Source of the DNA: Alphaproteobacteria bacterium
GTDB lineage: Bacteria > Pseudomonadota > Alphaproteobacteria > GCA-2731375
Assembly: GCA_030746635.1 (NCBI GenBank)
Contig: JASLMH010000008.1
Span: forward strand, 1 to 52,536
DNA: 52,536 bases
Reading direction: 5' to 3'
This document shows, one piece after another, positions 50,226 to 52,536 of this stretch. Numbering within the stretch: position 1 is the first letter of the stretch; each line of letters opens with the position of its first letter. The translations under genes were made by a program, and so were the position numbers. A model generated the notes under the pieces. The model worked only from the letters and a program-made list of their open reading frames with translations. It was not told where the DNA came from and ran no database searches.

Positions 50226-51656
50226 ATGGAAATCGAGGACTTTCGCCGCCACGCCCACCAGTTCGTCGACTGGATGGCCGACTACCTGGACAGTGTCGAA
50301 CAATATCCCGTACGGGCCCAGGTGGCGCCGGGGGAGATCGCCGGCAGGTTGCCCGCCTCGCCGCCCGAGGACGGCGAGCCGATGGAGCGGATCTTCGCCG
50401 ATTTCCAGCGCGACGTGCTGCCGGGCATCACCCATTGGCAGCACCCCGCCTTCTTCGCCTATTTCCCGGCCAATTCCAGCCCGCCGTCGCTGCTGGCCGA
50501 AATGCTGACCGCCACCCTGGCGCCGCAATGCATGCTGTGGCAGACCTCGCCGGCGGCGACCGAGATGGAGACCCGGGTGCTGGACTGGCTGCGCCAGATG
50601 CTCGGCCTGCCGGAAGGCTTTGCCGGCGTGATCCAGGATTCGGCTTCCTCGGCCACCCTGTGCGCCCTGTTGACGGCGCGGGAGCGGGCCAGCGGCTGGC
50701 GCGGCAACGAGGACGGCCTGGCCGCCCACGGCGTCATGACGGTCTATGTCTCGGAGCAGGTGCATTCCTCGGCCGACAAGGACGTCATGGTCGCCGGCAT
50801 CGGCCGGGAGAACCTGCGCAAGATCGCCGTCGACGACCAATTCGCCCTGCAACCGGCGGCGCTGCGGGCGGCGATCGAGGCGGATCTGCGGGCCGGCCTG
50901 CGTCCGATCTGCGTCATCGCCACCCTGGGTTCCACCGGCGTCGGCGCCGTCGACCCGCTGCCCGCGCTCGCCGAAATCTGCCGTGAACACGACATCTACC
51001 TGCACGTGGACGCGGCCTGGGCCGGCAGCGCCCTGGTGTTGGAGGAATGGCGCTGGATGATCGACGGCATCGAGGGCGCCGACAGCTTCGTCTTCAATCC
51101 GCACAAATGGCTGTTCACCAACTTCGACTGTTCGGCCCACTTCGTCCGCGCGCCGGAGGATCTGGTGCGCACCCTGGGCATCCTGCCGGAGTACCTGAAA
51201 TCCCGTGAGGGAGATCAAGTGATCGACTACCGGGATTGGAGCGTCCCCTTGGGCCGCCGCTTCCGGGCCCTGAAGCTGTGGTTCGTGATCCGCAGCTACG
51301 GCGTCAACGAAATCCGCCGCCGCATCGCCAACCATATCGAGCTGGCCCGCGAAGCCGCCGGCTGGGTCGAGGCGGCGGACGATTTCGAATTGCTGGCGCC
51401 CCTGTCCCTGGCCCTGTTCAACTTCCGCTACCGCCCGGCCGGCGTGGACGACCCCGGCGAATTGGATCGGATCAACGAGGATCTGCTGACCCGGCTGAAC
51501 GATTCCGGCGCGCTGTATCTGACCCAGAACAAGGTGAATGGGGCCTACGCCATCCGCTTTTCCGTCGGCCAGACCAACACCGAACGGCGCCACACAGCCG
51601 CCGCCTGGCAGGCCATCCAGGATACGGCCCGGGCCTTGAACAGCCCGGCGGCGTAG
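50226..51656 (+). CDS. PLP-dependent aromatic-L-amino-acid decarboxylase family protein
   Basis: Group II pyridoxal-phosphate decarboxylase of 476 residues. GGGA at eight bases favours the ATG at 50226; one at 50220 is an alternative. Landmarks: ITHWQHPAFFAYFPANSSPP (substrate loop typical of aromatic amino acid decarboxylases), AATEMETRVLDWL, HVDAAWAGSA with the cofactor Asp, and SFVFNPHKWLFTNFDC with the Schiff-base Lys294. The C-terminal NKVNGAYAIRFSVGQTNTER is conserved. Substrates of the family include tyrosine, tryptophan, DOPA and phenylalanine; the exact one is not decided by what I can see. Confidence 0.92.
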   Translation: MEIEDFRRHAHQFVDWMADYLDSVEQYPVRAQVAPGEIAGRLPASPPEDGEPMERIFADFQRDVLPGITHWQHPAFFAYFPANSSPPSLLAEMLTATLAPQCMLWQTSPAATEMETRVLDWLRQMLGLPEGFAGVIQDSASSATLCALLTARERASGWRGNEDGLAAHGVMTVYVSEQVHSSADKDVMVAGIGRENLRKIAVDDQFALQPAALRAAIEADLRAGLRPICVIATLGSTGVGAVDPLPALAEICREHDIYLHVDAAWAGSALVLEEWRWMIDGIEGADSFVFNPHKWLFTNFDCSAHFVRAPEDLVRTLGILPEYLKSREGDQVIDYRDWSVPLGRRFRALKLWFVIRSYGVNEIRRRIANHIELAREAAGWVEAADDFELLAPLSLALFNFRYRPAGVDDPGELDRINEDLLTRLNDSGALYLTQNKVNGAYAIRFSVGQTNTERRHTAAAWQAIQDTARALNSPAA

Positions 51657-51668
51657 TCCAATCCCGCG

Positions 51669-52520
51669 CTAGCCGGCGGCCAGGAACTCGGCGATGCCGC
51701 CGATCACCGCCTCGCCCGACAGGCGCGGGGCGTGGCCGACGTCTTCCACCGGCAGCACCTGGGTACGCGGGCCGCTGTCCTGCATGCGCCGCAGATCGTC
51801 AGCCAGCAGCAGCTTCGACTCGGTGCCCCAGACCGTCAGCAGCGGACAGCGGATCTGCTCCCAGACACCCCAAAGGTCGATGTCCTCGACCGGTTCGCGC
51901 TTTTGATTGATGGCCAGGCCCGGGTCGTAGTGCAGGGCGTAGCCGCCATCTTCCAGCGGTCGCAGCGAGACCTCGGTCATCTGCCGCCAACCATCCTCCG
52001 GCATCGGCCCGAAGCCTGAACGGTGTTCCTTGTGCCAGGCCACCGCCGCTTCGAAATCCTTGAACTGCGGATCGTCGCCAAAGGCCGCCTGATTGTCGCG
52101 CCGGCCGGCGGCCGGCACGTGCGGGCCGATATCGTTCAGCACCAGCCGCCGGATCGGCGAGCCGGGCCGGGCCGCCATCCCCATGCCGATCAGGCCGCCC
52201 ATGGACGTGCCGACCCAGTCCACCTCCACCGCGCCCGAGACGGCGACGGCGGTGGCGCAAACCTGTTCATACAGGGGGATGGCATAGGCTTCCTTGTCCT
52301 GTAGCCAGCCGCTGCCGCCACGGCCCGGCATATCGATGGACATCACCCGGTAGCGGTCCGATAGGGTCTGGCTCAGCTCGTCGAAATCCATCCGGTTGCG
52401 TGACAGGCCGTGCACGCAGATCAGGACTTTCGGATTGTCGGGATCGCCCCATTGGCGATAGCAGATCGGCATGAACCCCTCCGGACTCAGGAAGGGGAAC
52501 GTCAGGTCTTGGTGGCTCAT
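51669..52520 (-). CDS. Alpha/beta-fold hydrolase
   Basis: Alpha/beta hydrolase of 283 residues. HG oxyanion motif in VLICVHGLSRNRMDFDELS, nucleophile elbow VGTSMGGLIGMGMA (Ser in GTSMGG), and the catalytic His in PVEDVGHAPRLSGE; the acid is probably in LLTVWGTESKLLLADD. No signal peptide, so cytoplasmic. It converges on the decarboxylase gene across 12 bp and ends the window, with 16 bases left before the edge. Possible activities include ester, lactone or C-C bond hydrolysis; the substrate is unknown. Confidence 0.88.
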   Translation of the reverse strand: MSHQDLTFPFLSPEGFMPICYRQWGDPDNPKVLICVHGLSRNRMDFDELSQTLSDRYRVMSIDMPGRGGSGWLQDKEAYAIPLYEQVCATAVAVSGAVEVDWVGTSMGGLIGMGMAARPGSPIRRLVLNDIGPHVPAAGRRDNQAAFGDDPQFKDFEAAVAWHKEHRSGFGPMPEDGWRQMTEVSLRPLEDGGYALHYDPGLAINQKREPVEDIDLWGVWEQIRCPLLTVWGTESKLLLADDLRRMQDSGPRTQVLPVEDVGHAPRLSGEAVIGGIAEFLAAG

Positions 52521-52536
52521 TCGGGCACTCCAAACG

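Noticed and set aside
1..52536. tRNA, rRNA or CRISPR array
   Set aside because: No T-loop-like GTTCRAN motifs in a cloverleaf context, no rRNA-like stretch and no regularly spaced direct repeats were seen; the repeats present are single palindromic elements.

Overview
The window looks like a chromosome segment of a GC-rich alphaproteobacterium, most likely Rhodospirillales-like. The grounds are the strong GC bias at third codon positions, the gene families (four-subunit sarcosine oxidase, stacks of acyl-CoA dehydrogenases and crotonases, a NIT-domain chemoreceptor, a class III cyclase) and short palindromic repeats in convergent gaps. I saw no phage gene, transposase, integrase, CRISPR array, rRNA or tRNA. 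Nearly all of the sequence is protein-coding.

Layout. 1-3322 (minus): a branched-chain amino acid ABC transporter (livG, livF, livH, livM), livM running off the left edge. 3624-6809 (plus): uvrD then prmA. 6820-9868 (minus): a crotonase and a NIT-type chemoreceptor. 10157-12448 (plus): a SAM methyltransferase and a YtcJ-like amidohydrolase. 12488-18260 (minus): a five-gene peptide/opine-type ABC transporter. 18630-20185 (plus): three consecutive exported proteins that each carry a CxxxC motif, the third being a SCO1/SenC copper chaperone; then an arylmalonate decarboxylase/Asp-Glu racemase-type enzyme. 21204-31356 (minus): a tightly packed acyl-CoA catabolic unit (SDR, two near-duplicate acyl-CoA dehydrogenases, biotin-carboxylase subunit, CurA-type reductase, a third acyl-CoA dehydrogenase, pepN), divergent from a SCP2 protein across a gap with a LiuR-like inverted repeat. 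31917-35325: an isoprenylcysteine-methyltransferase-like membrane protein, a Spy/CpxP-like protein, and a divergent two-component system. 35470-43108: an LLM flavoprotein, the sarcosine oxidase operon soxBDAG, and a divergent AhpD-like protein plus crotonase. 43258-44934: a TetR repressor and a crotonase sharing a gap with three perfect TACCGATCGGTA boxes. 44950-46572 (minus): a 351-aa protein of unknown function and a UGSC-family selenoprotein with an in-frame TGA. 46775-48267 (plus): an SRPBCC protein and a class III cyclase, flanked by direct repeats of a thioesterase 3' end. 48324-52520: double-hotdog thioesterase, crotonase, aromatic amino acid decarboxylase and alpha/beta hydrolase.

Most notable points: the selenoprotein with a predicted bacterial SECIS hairpin and its unknown partner; the CxxxC trio around SCO1; the paired-hairpin repeats with compensatory base changes, all found in convergent gaps; and the repeat-flanked SRPBCC/cyclase insert. 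Functionally the window is dominated by uptake (amino acids, peptides) and CoA-linked catabolism, with several local regulators.
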